NCBI RefSeq assembly: GCF_016583835.1
Contig: NZ_NRRW01000018.1
Span: 1-63,306, forward strand
From: Thiococcus pfennigii
Lineage (GTDB): Bacteria > Pseudomonadota > Gammaproteobacteria > Chromatiales > Chromatiaceae
Direction of reading: 5' to 3'
DNA: 63,306 nt
The notes under the pieces were generated by a model. That model saw only the letters and a program-made list of their open reading frames with translations, was not told the DNA's origin and did no database searches. Each line of letters begins with the position of its first letter. The stretch's first letter is position 1. The translations under genes and the position numbers were made by a program. Below, piece by piece: positions 44,143-53,586 of this stretch.

Positions 44143-45098
44143 GGGCTCGGGCCTCCGGTGAGGGCGAAGAGTCTCGTCGCCAAGGCATGGTAGAGGGGGA
44201 TGCCGATCAGGATATTGAACGGGAAGGTGACCCCCAGCGAGACGGCCAGCGACAGCGTCGGGTTGGCCTCCGGCACCGAGATGCGCATGGCCGCTGGCAC
44301 GGCGATGTAAGAGGCGCTCGCCGCCAGCGTGGCCAGCATGGCCGTGCCGCCCAGCGACAGCCCGAGGGCCAGGCCCAGGGTGGCGCCGATCAGCGACGAG
44401 AACAGCGGCATGGCGATGCCGAACGCCACCAGGAAGAGGCCGTGGCGGCGCAGGCTGCCGAACTGGGCGGCGGTGATCAGCCCCATCTCCAGCAGGAACA
44501 GCGCCAGGATCCCCTTGAACAGGTCGAAGAACAGGGGCTCCACGGGCGCCAGCCCCTCCGGTCCGGCGGCCCAGCCGATGAGGAGACCGCCGACTAGCAG
44601 CACGATCCCCTTGCCGAGAAAGATCTCGTGCGCCATCGTGCCGAGGCGCAGATCGCGAGACAGACCGCGGGCGAGCAGGATGCCGACCAGGATGGCCGGG
44701 ATCTCCAGCACCGCGAGCAGGAGCGGCATGTGCGCCTCGAAGGCGACCTGGCGGGAGGCGAAATAGGCGGCGGCGACGGCGTAGGTGGCGACGCTCACCG
44801 ACCCGTAGTGCGCGGCGATGGAGGCGGCGTCCGCGCGCGGCAGACGCCCGATGCGGCGCAACACCGGAAAGGCGATCAGCGGCAACAGCATGCCCATCAC
44901 CATGACCGCGAGGGCCTGCACGGCGAGATCGCCGAAGGGCTGGCGGGCGAGTTCGGCCCCGCCCTTGAGGCCGATCGACAGGAGCAGCAGCATGCTCACC
45001 AGCTCGTAGACGGCCGCCGGCAGGCGCAGCTCCGAGCGCAGCAGGCCAGCGGTGAGGCCGAGCAGGAAGAACAGCGGGACGGGATCGACGGCGTTCAT
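44139..45098 (-). CDS. sbtA: Sodium-dependent bicarbonate transporter (SbtA-like)
   Basis: 319-residue permease with about ten hydrophobic segments in two inverted halves. N-terminus DPVPLFFLLGLTAGLLRSEL and segments IAAHYGSVSVATYAVA, EIPAILVGILLARG and SASYIAVPAAMRISVPEANP match the SbtA family. It would raise cytosolic bicarbonate for the RuBisCO encoded about 5 kb away. Coupled to the SbtB-like gene by ATGA. Start MNAVDPVP at 45098. The region beyond is a dispersed repeat, so longer starts are not credible. Confidence 0.92.
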   Translation of the reverse strand: MNAVDPVPLFFLLGLTAGLLRSELRLPAAVYELVSMLLLLSIGLKGGAELARQPFGDLAVQALAVMVMGMLLPLIAFPVLRRIGRLPRADAASIAAHYGSVSVATYAVAAAYFASRQVAFEAHMPLLLAVLEIPAILVGILLARGLSRDLRLGTMAHEIFLGKGIVLLVGGLLIGWAAGPEGLAPVEPLFFDLFKGILALFLLEMGLITAAQFGSLRRHGLFLVAFGIAMPLFSSLIGATLGLALGLSLGGTAMLATLAASASYIAVPAAMRISVPEANPTLSLAVSLGVTFPFNILIGIPLYHALATRLFALTGGPSP

Positions 45099-45107
45099 CC
45101 TAAGCAC

Positions 45108-45220
45108 CGAAACACACGAAAAGGCAGAATATACGCGGAAGAATCTGGGGTTTTCGCGACTTTCGCGCATTTCGTGGTTTCTTGTCTTCCACGTGCTTGT
45201 ATCGGTTGTTTTTGCACCGT
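45108..45220 (+). repeat. Dispersed intergenic repeat, copy B
   Basis: Same family and orientation as 31763-31889, with matching blocks ACGAAAAGGCAGAATATA, TTTTCGCGACTTTCGCGCAT and TTTCTTGTCTTCC. It starts 10 nt before the SbtA start codon, so it occupies the promoter region of the sbtA-sbtB operon and could influence its expression. Confidence 0.8.
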
Positions 45221-45742
45221 TCCTAAGCCTCTTCGCGATGTCAACGACTTGAATCCATGATGAAGGGGGCAACGGCTGAGGTGTCCCCACGAAATCGGCC
45301 TCGACGGCGAGTCGGTACGAACTGGGAGCGCCGGCTTTCAGCCGGCTTCGCGCGCGGGGGCTCGATGCCCGCGGCGCGCGACCTTCGGCGCTGGAACCAG
45401 GAGATCACCGATAAGCGCCGCTGGATGGCCGCTGCGCACGTGCCCTCCTACCGGCCCAGACGCCGCCGACGCGGCATCGAGCCGCGACGGCGACGAGCCG
45501 GCTGGAAAGCCGGCGCTCCCAGTGAGCCGCGCGACGGCGAGATGGCTCGGATCGCGAGAGCCGGCTTGCGTCGGAAACTCGACCTACGCCACGGCGGTTC
45601 AGGCCTTTTATCCGGGGATGTCTCAGGGGCAACGGCCGTTCTTGGGTTCACGACAGTCGTCCTTCGTCAATCGGTGGCGCCGCCGCGGTCTGGGGCGCGT
45701 GGCATCCCGTGGCATCTGGGCGACGAGGCCGTGGCCGTGCGC
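45221..45742. repeat. Intergenic region with a widely spaced inverted repeat
   Basis: No gene is supported in these 520 bp. A dyad motif GGGAGCGCCGGCTTTCAGCC+GGCT (45324-45347) faces its near-complement AGCCGGCTGGAAAGCCGGCG+CTCCCA (45496-45521), about 150 bp apart. The arms themselves are internally palindromic (GCCGGCTTTC/GAAAGCCGGC), as in REP-type elements. The remainder looks like non-coding debris upstream of both neighbouring genes' ends. Confidence 0.6.
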
Positions 45743-46981
45743 TCATGAGGCCACCGCCTCGGTGCTCGGGACCCGGGGCAGCGGCAGGGCCGCCGTCTCG
45801 CTGTGCCGGTCCGCGATGCGATAGTCGGCGCTCAGGCGGTCCGCGGCCGCCGGTCGGAACAGTCGCTCGACGAAGGCGATCTGGGCCGGGTGGCGCCTGT
45901 AGCGCTCGATCGCCTCCGGCGCAGCGAGGCGGATCAGCCAGCAGTGTCGGTAGCGGGCGGGCGCGTCGGCGACGCTGCCGACGCTGACCCCGCGCACCCC
46001 GGGGATGGTCGCCAGGGCCCGCTGGCCTTCGGCCATCAGCGCACGCACGCCGGCCTCGTCGAGTCGCGGGGCGTTGTAGGCGACGACGTGCTCGACGTTG
46101 AGCCAGGGGCGGCAGCGATCGCTCACCTCCGCGGCCCTGCCGGCCGCGCCCCAGACCCGCAGGCAGCGCTCCACCTCGGCGGCGATCGCCTCGCGCACGC
46201 CGCCGAGCAGCGCCGTGTAACTGCGTCCCCCCGCCTTGGCGGCGGCGCGGATCGCCTCCCCGGCGGCGTCGGCGAGCGCGGTGTAGTAGTTGATCTTGGC
46301 CACGCCCAGGGTCACCAGCTTGCGGTACTGATCATCGGTGAGCCCGCTGCCGCCATGGATGACCAGGGGCAGCCCCAGGGCGGCGTTGAGCTCTTTGAGG
46401 CGCGCCCAATCCAATCTGGGCCTGTCCGCGCGACGCCCGTGCAGCGTGCCGATGGAAACGGCCAGGCAATCGACGCCGGTGCGCTCCGCATAGGCCCGCG
46501 CCTCGGCCACGGTCGTGTACTGTACCGGCCCGGGGTGGCGTTCGGCCTCCTCGCCTGCCGCGCCGGGGACGTAACCGAGTTCGCCCTCGACGCAGACACC
46601 ACAGCCGTGGGCCATCTCGACGACGCCTCGGGTGATGGCGACATTGTCGCCGATCCGCAGGTGCGAGGCGTCCACCATGACCCCGTTGGCACCGAGACGG
46701 ATCGCGCGCACGGCCGACTCCAGGTTGGCGCCGTGGTCGAGATGGATGGCCACGGGGACGCGGGCGCGCCGCGCTGCGGCCTCGACGGCGGGCATCGCCA
46801 GTTCGAAGTCGAAGTGGTCGAAATGCGATTCGGCGAGGCCGAGGATCACGGGTGCCCGGCTGCGCTCGGCGCCGGTGATGATGGCCTCGAGGAAATCCAA
46901 TCCGACCAGGTCGAAGGCGCCGACCGCGTAGCCGTGGGCATAGGCGTGGTCGAGCATGTCCTTCATGTTCACCAGGGGCAT
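45743..46981 (-). CDS. Class II aldolase fused to a Dabb-like domain, in the RuBisCO cluster
   Basis: 412 residues, same layout as the protein at 28829-30001: zinc aldolase domain (IHLDHGANLE, EGELGYVPGAAGEE, SIGTLHGRR, VIHGGSGL, AKINYYTALAD) followed by a Dabb-like domain (about 295-395, RYRHCWLIRL, RRHPAQIAFVERLFRP). A 15-20-residue unstructured tail follows. It is the last gene of the cbbL-S-Q-O cluster, 145 nt after cbbO, so it probably acts as the cycle's fructose/sedoheptulose-bisphosphate aldolase or a related sugar-phosphate enzyme. Classical CbbA lacks the C-terminal domain. The two copies are clearly paralogous, but the copy in the cbb operon is the likelier housekeeping one. Confidence 0.87.
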   Translation of the reverse strand: MPLVNMKDMLDHAYAHGYAVGAFDLVGLDFLEAIITGAERSRAPVILGLAESHFDHFDFELAMPAVEAAARRARVPVAIHLDHGANLESAVRAIRLGANGVMVDASHLRIGDNVAITRGVVEMAHGCGVCVEGELGYVPGAAGEEAERHPGPVQYTTVAEARAYAERTGVDCLAVSIGTLHGRRADRPRLDWARLKELNAALGLPLVIHGGSGLTDDQYRKLVTLGVAKINYYTALADAAGEAIRAAAKAGGRSYTALLGGVREAIAAEVERCLRVWGAAGRAAEVSDRCRPWLNVEHVVAYNAPRLDEAGVRALMAEGQRALATIPGVRGVSVGSVADAPARYRHCWLIRLAAPEAIERYRRHPAQIAFVERLFRPAAADRLSADYRIADRHSETAALPLPRVPSTEAVAS

Positions 46982-47126
46982 GGCGGTTCCTCGCGGGTGT
47001 CGCTTGACTCGTCATCTGCCGGCGGTCGCCGTCCGGCGATCGCCCCTCGGCCGAGGGCGGCGCGCGCGCGGTCGGCACCCGTCATCGGGGCGCCCGCCAG
47101 CTCGGGATCGACGGCCTCCTCCATGG

Positions 47127-49448
47127 TCAGCCCGTCAGCTCGACGAACAGTTGCGGCAGGCGCTCCGGCAGGCGCTCGACGCGGTCGACGATGGTGTAGC
47201 CGTTGGGGCCGAAGATGCGTTCGACGTAACGGTCGGCGTTGGGGTCGAGGGTCAGGCAGAAGCTGTTGACGCCCTGGGTGCGCAACTCCTCCACTGCCCG
47301 CTTGGCGTCGTGTCGCAGGTATTGCGGGTCGCGTTCGTCGATGTCCGCCGGCTCGCCGTCGGTGACCAGGAGCAGCAGTTTCTTGCGCTGCGGTTGGTGC
47401 AGCAGGTGCCGGCCGGCGTGGCGCAGGGCGGCGCCCATGCGGGTCGAGTAGCCCCCGTGCAGGCCGGCCAGCCGCCCCTTCGCCTCGTCGTCGAAGCGGC
47501 CTTCGAAGGCCTTGATCGGGTAGTACTTGACGTCGTGGCGGCCATCCGAGCAGAAGCCATGGATCGCGTAGGGATCGCCGATGTGGCCCACGGCGGTCGC
47601 GAGCAGGGCGGCCGCCTCGCGGGTCAGGCCGATGACGGTGTTGTCGGTGCCCCGGACCTCCTCGTTGGTGGACTCCGACAGGTCGAGCAGGATCAGCACC
47701 GCCAGGTCGCGGCGTTTGAGGACGTAGCGCATCGTGATGCGCGGGTCGTAGTCGAGGCCGGCGCGCATGTTGACCATCGCATCGACGGCGGCGTTGAGGT
47801 CCAGCTCGTCGCCGTCCTCCAGCTTGCGTTCGCGTATCACGCCCTGCGGCCGCAGGCGGTCGACGATCTGGCGCAGGCGGCTGGCGATGGGTTTGTGGCG
47901 GCGGATGATCGCGTCGATGGTGTCCGGGTCCTCCTTGGGCATGCGCCGCTCGTAGAGGGTGACCCAGTCCGGGCGATGCAGCTGCACCTGGTAGTCCCAT
48001 TCGTGGTAATGGAAGGGGTCGGATACCGGCTCCTTGCCGTACTTCTCGTTGTAGGTGGTGCCGTCGTCGTCGAACAGGGTGCCGTCGAGGATCCAGACCT
48101 CCTGGGCGTCGTCGCCGGCGGTCTCGACATCGACCTCGTTGACGAACTCCATCAGGGAGATGCGCCGGCGGACCTGCCTCTGGCCCTGGAGGATCTCGAC
48201 GCTGCGCTCCCAGGAGAAGGCCTCGAACTGCCAGACGAAGCGGTTGTCGTCGCGGTAGGGCAGGCGCAGGGCCTCGAGCTGACGCAGCGAGGGCAGTGCC
48301 TGGCGCGCGGCGAGCAGGTGGTAGAGCTCGATCCCGAGGTGCCAGGAGAACAGGTTGTCGTGGCGGTTGGCCTCGATGTTGGCGTGGAAGGTCCGCGCGA
48401 GGGCGTCGAGTTCCGCATCGCCAGTGGGCGTCTCGGCATCGAGCAGGTGCAGGGCGAGGGCCTCGAGCCAGGCCTGGGCCTCGTGCTCGGTGCGCGATCC
48501 CTGCTCCATCGTCAGCAGGGTGCGCCAGAGCGGCTTCAGGCCCGGTAGCTCGCGGATCGCGTTGTACTCCACGCGCGCATCCTCGATCAGGCCGATCAGG
48601 TTCATCTGGGCCGGATTCAGTTCCTGCGCCGAGATCGGCGCCGAGGTGTAGGCGATGTGGGCGGCCAGATGGGCGGCGATGGCGCGATAGACGTCGAGGC
48701 CCTTCAGGGTGCCCAGGTCGTCCGCGGCGTCGGGCAGGTGCAGGATGAACCCATCCAGATAGGGCTTGAACTCGCTGCGATCGGCGGCCGCCGGGCGCAG
48801 CCAGAAGTCGCGCCCCCAGAGGGCGCGCAGGTAGGCCGAGAGTTTGCGCTGGTGATCGATGAAGAGGGTGCCCTTGCGCTCCTTCTGGAGCATGGCCTGG
48901 CTGTCGGCCGTCTGCAGCGCGAAGTAGGCGAGCTGGGTCTTGTAGTCGGTGCGATGGGCGCTGGCGCCGAAGAAGGCCCAGCGGCGCAGCCCGCCCAGCG
49001 TGAGCTTGGAGAGGAGTTCGTCGAGGATGCCCAGCATCGGTCGCAGGCCGCGCGGGGCGCGCGCGGCGAGCTGGTGGAGGAACTGGAGGTAGGCGCGGAA
49101 GAGCGTCATGTCGCCGAGGCGCCGGGCGGCGGTGGGCAGGGCGGCGAAGAACAGCCCGATCACCTCGCCCGAGGTCATCGACGAGAGCTTCATCGCGGCG
49201 AGCAGCGACTCCTGCACGGCCTCCTCGCCGATCTCCCTGGCCACCAGGGGCATCTCCTGGAGGTAGGTGATGATCAGGTCGTTGCCACGGCCCAGGTTGC
49301 TCAGGCCCTTGGCGCCTTCGAGATAGTGCTGCAGGCCGCTCGGCGACATCGCCCGGGCCGCTTCGTGGAAGGTCCCTTCCAGCACCCCGCGGATCTCCGG
49401 GTTGAGGTGTTCGAGATAATCGCCGTACTCGTTCAGGTCGATGTTCAT
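47127..49448 (-). CDS. cbbO: RuBisCO activase subunit CbbO
   Basis: 773 residues. C-terminal von Willebrand factor A domain (about 570-770) with MIDAS motif LLDLSESTNEE and late LLVTDGEPADI. The long N-terminal helical part (1-540) is the cbbO-specific region that docks on CbbQ. With CbbQ it forms the ATP-driven remodeller that removes sugar-phosphate inhibitors from form I RuBisCO. Start MNIDLNEYGDYL at 49448. Order cbbL-cbbS-cbbQ-cbbO is the normal one. Part of the same leftward transcript. Confidence 0.95.
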   Translation of the reverse strand: MNIDLNEYGDYLEHLNPEIRGVLEGTFHEAARAMSPSGLQHYLEGAKGLSNLGRGNDLIITYLQEMPLVAREIGEEAVQESLLAAMKLSSMTSGEVIGLFFAALPTAARRLGDMTLFRAYLQFLHQLAARAPRGLRPMLGILDELLSKLTLGGLRRWAFFGASAHRTDYKTQLAYFALQTADSQAMLQKERKGTLFIDHQRKLSAYLRALWGRDFWLRPAAADRSEFKPYLDGFILHLPDAADDLGTLKGLDVYRAIAAHLAAHIAYTSAPISAQELNPAQMNLIGLIEDARVEYNAIRELPGLKPLWRTLLTMEQGSRTEHEAQAWLEALALHLLDAETPTGDAELDALARTFHANIEANRHDNLFSWHLGIELYHLLAARQALPSLRQLEALRLPYRDDNRFVWQFEAFSWERSVEILQGQRQVRRRISLMEFVNEVDVETAGDDAQEVWILDGTLFDDDGTTYNEKYGKEPVSDPFHYHEWDYQVQLHRPDWVTLYERRMPKEDPDTIDAIIRRHKPIASRLRQIVDRLRPQGVIRERKLEDGDELDLNAAVDAMVNMRAGLDYDPRITMRYVLKRRDLAVLILLDLSESTNEEVRGTDNTVIGLTREAAALLATAVGHIGDPYAIHGFCSDGRHDVKYYPIKAFEGRFDDEAKGRLAGLHGGYSTRMGAALRHAGRHLLHQPQRKKLLLLVTDGEPADIDERDPQYLRHDAKRAVEELRTQGVNSFCLTLDPNADRYVERIFGPNGYTIVDRVERLPERLPQLFVELTG

Positions 49449-49593
49449 GGTCCGCTCCTACGGAGGTGCTGGGTTGGCGACCTTCCAGCCCGAAGATCGG
49501 CCCGAAGATCGGCTCGGAGGGCGCAAGCGGGGATGCGGATCATCTTCGGGTCCTGCCGGACCGGCTGCGGCCCGCCCCCGCAGCCGGTGTCGC

Positions 49594-50400
49594 TCAGGAG
49601 AAGAAGGTCCCGACCGCCGCGTCGAGGGCGTCGCGCATGTCCGGGTCGTCGGTCAGCGGGCGCACGAGCGCGATCTGGCAGGCGTCCGCCGGAGGGATGC
49701 CCTTGCCGATCAGGGTCGCGGCGTAGACCAGGAGCCGCGTGGAGATGCCTTCGTCCAGGCCGTGACCCTTGAGGTTGCGCGAGCGCGCGGCGATCTGCAC
49801 CAGCTTGTCGGCGATCGTCGCCTCGACGCGGCCCTCGTGGGCGATGATCTCGGTCTCGACGGCCGCTTGCGGATAGTCGAAGTCCAGGGCCCCGAAACGC
49901 TGCTTGGTGGACTGCTTGAGGTCCTTCATCAGCGATTGGTAGCCGGGGTTGTAGGAGATGACCAGCTGGAAGTCGGGGTGGGCCTGGACCAATTCGCCCT
50001 TCTTGTCGAGCGGCAGCACCCGGCGGTGGTCGGTGAGGGGATGGATGACCACGGTGGTGTCCTGTCGCGCCTCGACCACCTCGTCCAGGTAGCAGATGGC
50101 GCCGATCCGCGCGGCCGTGGTCAGGGGGCCGTCCTGCCAGCGGGTGCCGTCGCGGTCGAGCAGGAAGCGGCCGATCAGGTCGGCGGCGGTCATGTCCTCG
50201 TTGCAGGCCACGGTGATGAGCGGTCGGCCGAGCCGATAGGCCATGTATTCCACGAAGCGGCTCTTGCCGCAGCCGGTCGGGCCCTTGAGCATCATCGGCA
50301 GGCGGGCGTCGTAGGCGGCCTCGAATTGGGTCACTTCCTTGCCCACGGCCCGGTAGTAGGGTTCGGACGCGATGCGGTACTGGCTGGCGATGTCGGTCAT
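49594..50400 (-). CDS. cbbQ: RuBisCO activase AAA+ subunit CbbQ
   Basis: 268-residue AAA+ ATPase of the MoxR/NorQ/CbbQ group. Walker [15 protein letters not shown], Walker [12 protein letters not shown], sensor-type [10 protein letters not shown] and later [13 protein letters not shown]. It forms hexamers with CbbO and rescues inhibited RuBisCO. Start [10 protein letters not shown] at 50400 fits the family. A longer upstream frame reads proline-rich and is not expected. 104 nt downstream of cbbS. Confidence 0.95.
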   Translation of the reverse strand: MTDIASQYRIASEPYYRAVGKEVTQFEAAYDARLPMMLKGPTGCGKSRFVEYMAYRLGRPLITVACNEDMTAADLIGRFLLDRDGTRWQDGPLTTAARIGAICYLDEVVEARQDTTVVIHPLTDHRRVLPLDKKGELVQAHPDFQLVISYNPGYQSLMKDLKQSTKQRFGALDFDYPQAAVETEIIAHEGRVEATIADKLVQIAARSRNLKGHGLDEGISTRLLVYAATLIGKGIPPADACQIALVRPLTDDPDMRDALDAAVGTFFS

Positions 50401-50503
50401 GGCGTTGCTCCTGTGCAGTCCGGGTGGCTGGGGCAAGGGCGCCCATCGCGCCCTTGCCCCGGACACCTGGAGAACCCGCCCCGGCGGGGCGGGGTCGCGC
50501 GGG

Positions 50504-50857
50504 TCAGGCGGAGGGACGGTAGATCAGCATGGCCGTGCCCTGGGTCTGGCGATCGTTGTCGTAGCCGATCAGTTTCACCAGGTGTCGGGGGTTGGCCTCG
50601 TGGCAGGCCTCGCACTCGGCCAGGATCTGGTCCACGTCGCCCTCGCCGAACATCGGCAGCTTCCACATGTACCAGTAGTGCTTCATCGCGTTCTCCGGCT
50701 CGCAGTGTTCCACCGCGGGGTTCCAGCCGGCGTCGACGATGTACTGGACCTGCCTGCGGATCTCCTCGCCGGTCATCTGGGGCAGGTAGGAGAAGGTCTC
50801 GAAGCGCTTGCTCGCGGCATCGCCCAGGCGGGATCGGTAGTCTTGCAGCTCAGTCAT
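50504..50857 (-). CDS. cbbS: RuBisCO small subunit, form I
   Basis: 117-residue small subunit that caps the L8 core. Family signatures: [60 protein letters not shown] and [17 protein letters not shown]. No signal or extra domain, consistent with the cytosolic (cbbQO-associated, non-carboxysomal) form IA. 28 nt downstream of cbbL, so co-transcribed. Confidence 0.97.
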   Translation of the reverse strand: MTELQDYRSRLGDAASKRFETFSYLPQMTGEEIRRQVQYIVDAGWNPAVEHCEPENAMKHYWYMWKLPMFGEGDVDQILAECEACHEANPRHLVKLIGYDNDRQTQGTAMLIYRPSA

Positions 50858-50885
50858 GTCGATTTCCTGTTACGTCGGTGGGGCA

Positions 50886-52307
50886 TCACTTGTGGGAGAC
50901 GTCGAGCTTGTCGACGGTCTCGAATTCGAACTTGATCTCCTTCCAGGTCTCCATCGCGATCTTCAATTCGGGCGAGGACTGGGCGGCCTTGGTGAGGATC
51001 TCCTTGCCCTCGCGCTCCAGGTCTCGGCCCTCGTTGCGGGCCTGCACGCAGGCCTCCAGGGCGACACGATTGGCGCAGGCGCCGGCGGCGTTGCCCCAGG
51101 GATGGCCGAGGGTGCCACCACCGAACTGCAGGACGGCGTCGTCGCCGAAGATGGAAACCAGGGCCGGCATGTGCCACACGTGGATGCCGCCGGAGGCGAC
51201 CGGGAACAGGCCGGGCATCTGGCCCCAGTCCTGGTCGAAGAAGATGCCCTTGGAGCGATCCTCCTTGGTGTAGCGATCGCGCATCATGCCGATCCAGCCG
51301 ATCGTGGCCTCGCGGTCGCCCTCGAGCTTGCCGACCACGGTCCCGGAGTGCAGGTGATCGCCGCCCATCAGGCGCAGGATCTTGGTCAACACGCGGAAGT
51401 TGATGCCGTGCTTGGGATTGCGGTCGATGACGCCGTGCATGGCGCGGTGCACGTGCAGCAGCAGCCCGTTCTTACGGCACCATTTCGACAGCGAGGTGTG
51501 CCCCGCCCAGCCGATGGTCAGGAAGTCGGACATGATGATCTTGGAGCCGATCTCCTTGGCGAATTCGGCACGCTCGTAGACGTCCTCCATCGTCGGCGCC
51601 GTGACGTTCAGGTAGTGGCCCTTGTATTCGCCGGTCTCCTCTTCGGCCTTGTCGATGGCCTCCTGGCAGAACAGGAAGCGGTCGCGCCAGCGCATGAAGG
51701 GCTGGGAGTTGACGTTCTCATCGTCCTTGGTAAAGTCCAGGCCGCCGCGCAGGCACTCGTAGACGGCGCGCCCGTAATTCTTGGCCGATAGACCGAGCTT
51801 GGGCTTGATCGTGCAGCCGAGCAGCGGTCGCCCGTACTTGTTCAGCTTGTCGCGCTCGACATAGATCCCGTGCGGCGGACCGGGATTGGTCGCGACGAAC
51901 CACAGCGGCATGCGCACGTCCTCCAGACGCAGGCTGCGTACCGCCTTGAAGCCGAAGACGTTGCCCACCAACGAGGTGAACATGTTCACGACGGAGCCTT
52001 CCTCGAACAGGCCCATCGGGTAGGCGATGAAGGCGTAGAAGGATTCGTCGTCGCCGGGCACGTCCTCGATGGCGTAGGCGCGGCCCTTGTAGTAGTGAAG
52101 GTCGGTCAGCAGGTCGGTCCACACCGTCGTCCAGGTGGCGGTGGACGACTCGGCGGCCACGGCGGCGGCAGCCTCCTCGCGTGGCACGCCGGGCTGCGGC
52201 ACGATCTTGAAGACGGCCAGCACATCGGAATCCTTCGGCGTATAGGACGGCTCCCAATAGGCCTCCCGGTATTCCCTGACACCGGCCTCGTACTTCTTAC
52301 CAGCCAT
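50886..52307 (-). CDS. cbbL: RuBisCO large subunit, form I
   Basis: 473-residue catalytic subunit. Active-site elements: [14 protein letters not shown], carbamylation-site segment [28 protein letters not shown], loop 6 [15 protein letters not shown] with the mobile Lys, and [16 protein letters not shown]. Typical of form IA with cbbQ/cbbO. One stretch before the active-site barrel reads [20 protein letters not shown], whereas many form I enzymes have PVAYVKTFQGPPHGIQVER there. This is a natural variation that is worth noting but touches no known catalytic residue. First gene of the cluster, divergent from cbbR. Confidence 0.98.
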   Translation of the reverse strand: MAGKKYEAGVREYREAYWEPSYTPKDSDVLAVFKIVPQPGVPREEAAAAVAAESSTATWTTVWTDLLTDLHYYKGRAYAIEDVPGDDESFYAFIAYPMGLFEEGSVVNMFTSLVGNVFGFKAVRSLRLEDVRMPLWFVATNPGPPHGIYVERDKLNKYGRPLLGCTIKPKLGLSAKNYGRAVYECLRGGLDFTKDDENVNSQPFMRWRDRFLFCQEAIDKAEEETGEYKGHYLNVTAPTMEDVYERAEFAKEIGSKIIMSDFLTIGWAGHTSLSKWCRKNGLLLHVHRAMHGVIDRNPKHGINFRVLTKILRLMGGDHLHSGTVVGKLEGDREATIGWIGMMRDRYTKEDRSKGIFFDQDWGQMPGLFPVASGGIHVWHMPALVSIFGDDAVLQFGGGTLGHPWGNAAGACANRVALEACVQARNEGRDLEREGKEILTKAAQSSPELKIAMETWKEIKFEFETVDKLDVSHK

Positions 52308-52386
52308 AGCGCTCTCCTGAGTTGAACATGGATGTCCGCTTGGATCCGCGGGACGGGCGCTACTTTACTGGCAACAAATGCTTTAC

Positions 52387-52401
52387 TTAAGTTAAACTTA
52401 A
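52387..52401. promoter_or_regulatory. Palindromic CbbR-type operator between cbbL and cbbR
   Basis: TTAAGTT-A-AACTTAA is a perfect 7-bp dyad around one base, in a very AT-rich 50 bp (52378-52428) that stands out from the GC-rich surroundings. It lies between the divergent cbbL and cbbR starts, 79 nt from cbbL and 28 nt from cbbR. LysR-type regulators bind such T-N11-A dyads, and here the likely binder is CbbR itself. The cbbL promoter is expected to its left. Confidence 0.75.
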
Positions 52402-52429
52402 TAAATATAACTTTATATAAAAGTAAAAC

Positions 52430-53326
52430 ATGCCGCTGCACCACGCGACCCTGCACCAGATGAAGATCTTCCTGACCCTGGCGCAGCACCTGAACATGAC
52501 GCGCGCCGCCGAGGCGCTGCACATGACCCCGGCCGCCCTGTCGATCCAGGTCAAGCAGCTCGCCGAGACGGTCGGTGCGCCGCTGCACGAGCAGATCGGT
52601 AAACGCCTCTATCTGACCGAGACGGGGCGAATGGTCGAGGAGGCCTGCCGCGACCTGTTCGCGCGACTCGAGCGGTTGGGCGAGGAACTGGCCGAGGCGC
52701 GAGGCCTGGAGCGCGGGCGGCTGCGGGTGGCCATCATCACCACGGCCAAGTACTTCGTCCCCCGGCTCCTGGGCGACTTCTGCAAGCGGCACCCCGGGAT
52801 CGAGGTCGCGCTGGAGGTCGCCAATCGCGACCAGATCCTCGCGCGGCTCAAGCAGAACCTGGACGACCTCTACATCATGGGGCAGGTCCCCGAGCAGCTC
52901 GGCGTCATCTCGTGGCCGTTGATGAAGAATCTGTTGGTGGTCGTGGCCCCGGCCGGTCACCCGTTGGCGTCGGAGCGCGACATCGATCCGCTGCGTTTGG
53001 TCGGGGAACCCTTCATCGCCCGGGAGGCCGGCTCGGGTACCCGCCTGGCCGCCGAGCGCTTCTTCGAGCGGCACGGGGTGCGCCGTCTCAACGTGCGCAT
53101 GACGCTCGGGAGCAACGAGGCGGTGAAACAGGCCGTGGCCGGTGGGCTCGGGTTGGCCGTGCTGTCACGGCACACGCTGGCCCTCGATGAGTCCTCGGGC
53201 GCCTTCGAGATCCTCGACGTGCGCGGATTCCCGTTGGAGCGGCAATGGTCGGCCGTGTATCCGAAGGGCAAGCAGCTGTCCCTGGCCGCGCAGGCCTTCC
53301 TGGAGCACCTCATCGCGGCCGGTTGA
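52430..53326 (+). CDS. cbbR: LysR-type regulator CbbR
   Basis: 298-residue LysR protein: N-terminal winged HTH (residues 5-60: HATLHQMKIFLTLAQHLNMT, ALHMTPAALSIQVKQLAE), linker helix, then a periplasmic-binding-type effector domain (about 90-295). Divergent from cbbL with a shared operator, the arrangement typical of CbbR, which activates Calvin genes in response to metabolites such as RuBP, PEP or NADPH. Effector specificity cannot be read from sequence. Start ATG at 52430. Confidence 0.94.
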   Translation: MPLHHATLHQMKIFLTLAQHLNMTRAAEALHMTPAALSIQVKQLAETVGAPLHEQIGKRLYLTETGRMVEEACRDLFARLERLGEELAEARGLERGRLRVAIITTAKYFVPRLLGDFCKRHPGIEVALEVANRDQILARLKQNLDDLYIMGQVPEQLGVISWPLMKNLLVVVAPAGHPLASERDIDPLRLVGEPFIAREAGSGTRLAAERFFERHGVRRLNVRMTLGSNEAVKQAVAGGLGLAVLSRHTLALDESSGAFEILDVRGFPLERQWSAVYPKGKQLSLAAQAFLEHLIAAG

Positions 53327-53368
53327 GGGCGTTGGCGGCCGCTCGACCGCACGGGAGCTCCCGTGTAG

Positions 53369-53386
53369 GTGCGGCTTCAGCCGCAC
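53369..53386. repeat. Short perfect palindrome downstream of cbbR
   Basis: GTGCGGCTTCAGCCGCAC: 8-bp arms around TC. No T-tract follows, so it is not an obvious terminator. Motifs of the type GTGCGGCTTCAGCCGCAC are frequent as dispersed elements in this kind of genome. The remaining 53327-53586 has no gene. Confidence 0.6.
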
Positions 53387-53586
53387 GAAGGCCAAGGCCC
53401 TGGCGAATCGTGTTGCGACCGAGGCCGTCGGGTCAGCCCCTCGGGGCCTCACCCGAGCGCGCCTGATCGGAGCGGATCCGCCGCGGCCGCTCGGACCTCC
53501 GGTCCTTGACGGCGGGGTAGGCGCACCAGCATGGTTCGGACTTCGACAATCATTCGGGCGCGAGGCGCCTCCGAGGGGGATCGCCA

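Noticed and set aside
50886-52307. Large-subunit segment [12 protein letters not shown] as evidence of a defective or RuBisCO-like protein
   Set aside because: All catalytic motifs, carbamylation Lys region and loop 6 are intact and cbbS/Q/O follow. This is ordinary variation.
53369-53386. Terminator for cbbR
   Set aside because: A perfect palindrome but with no T-tract on either side. Retained only as a repeat.
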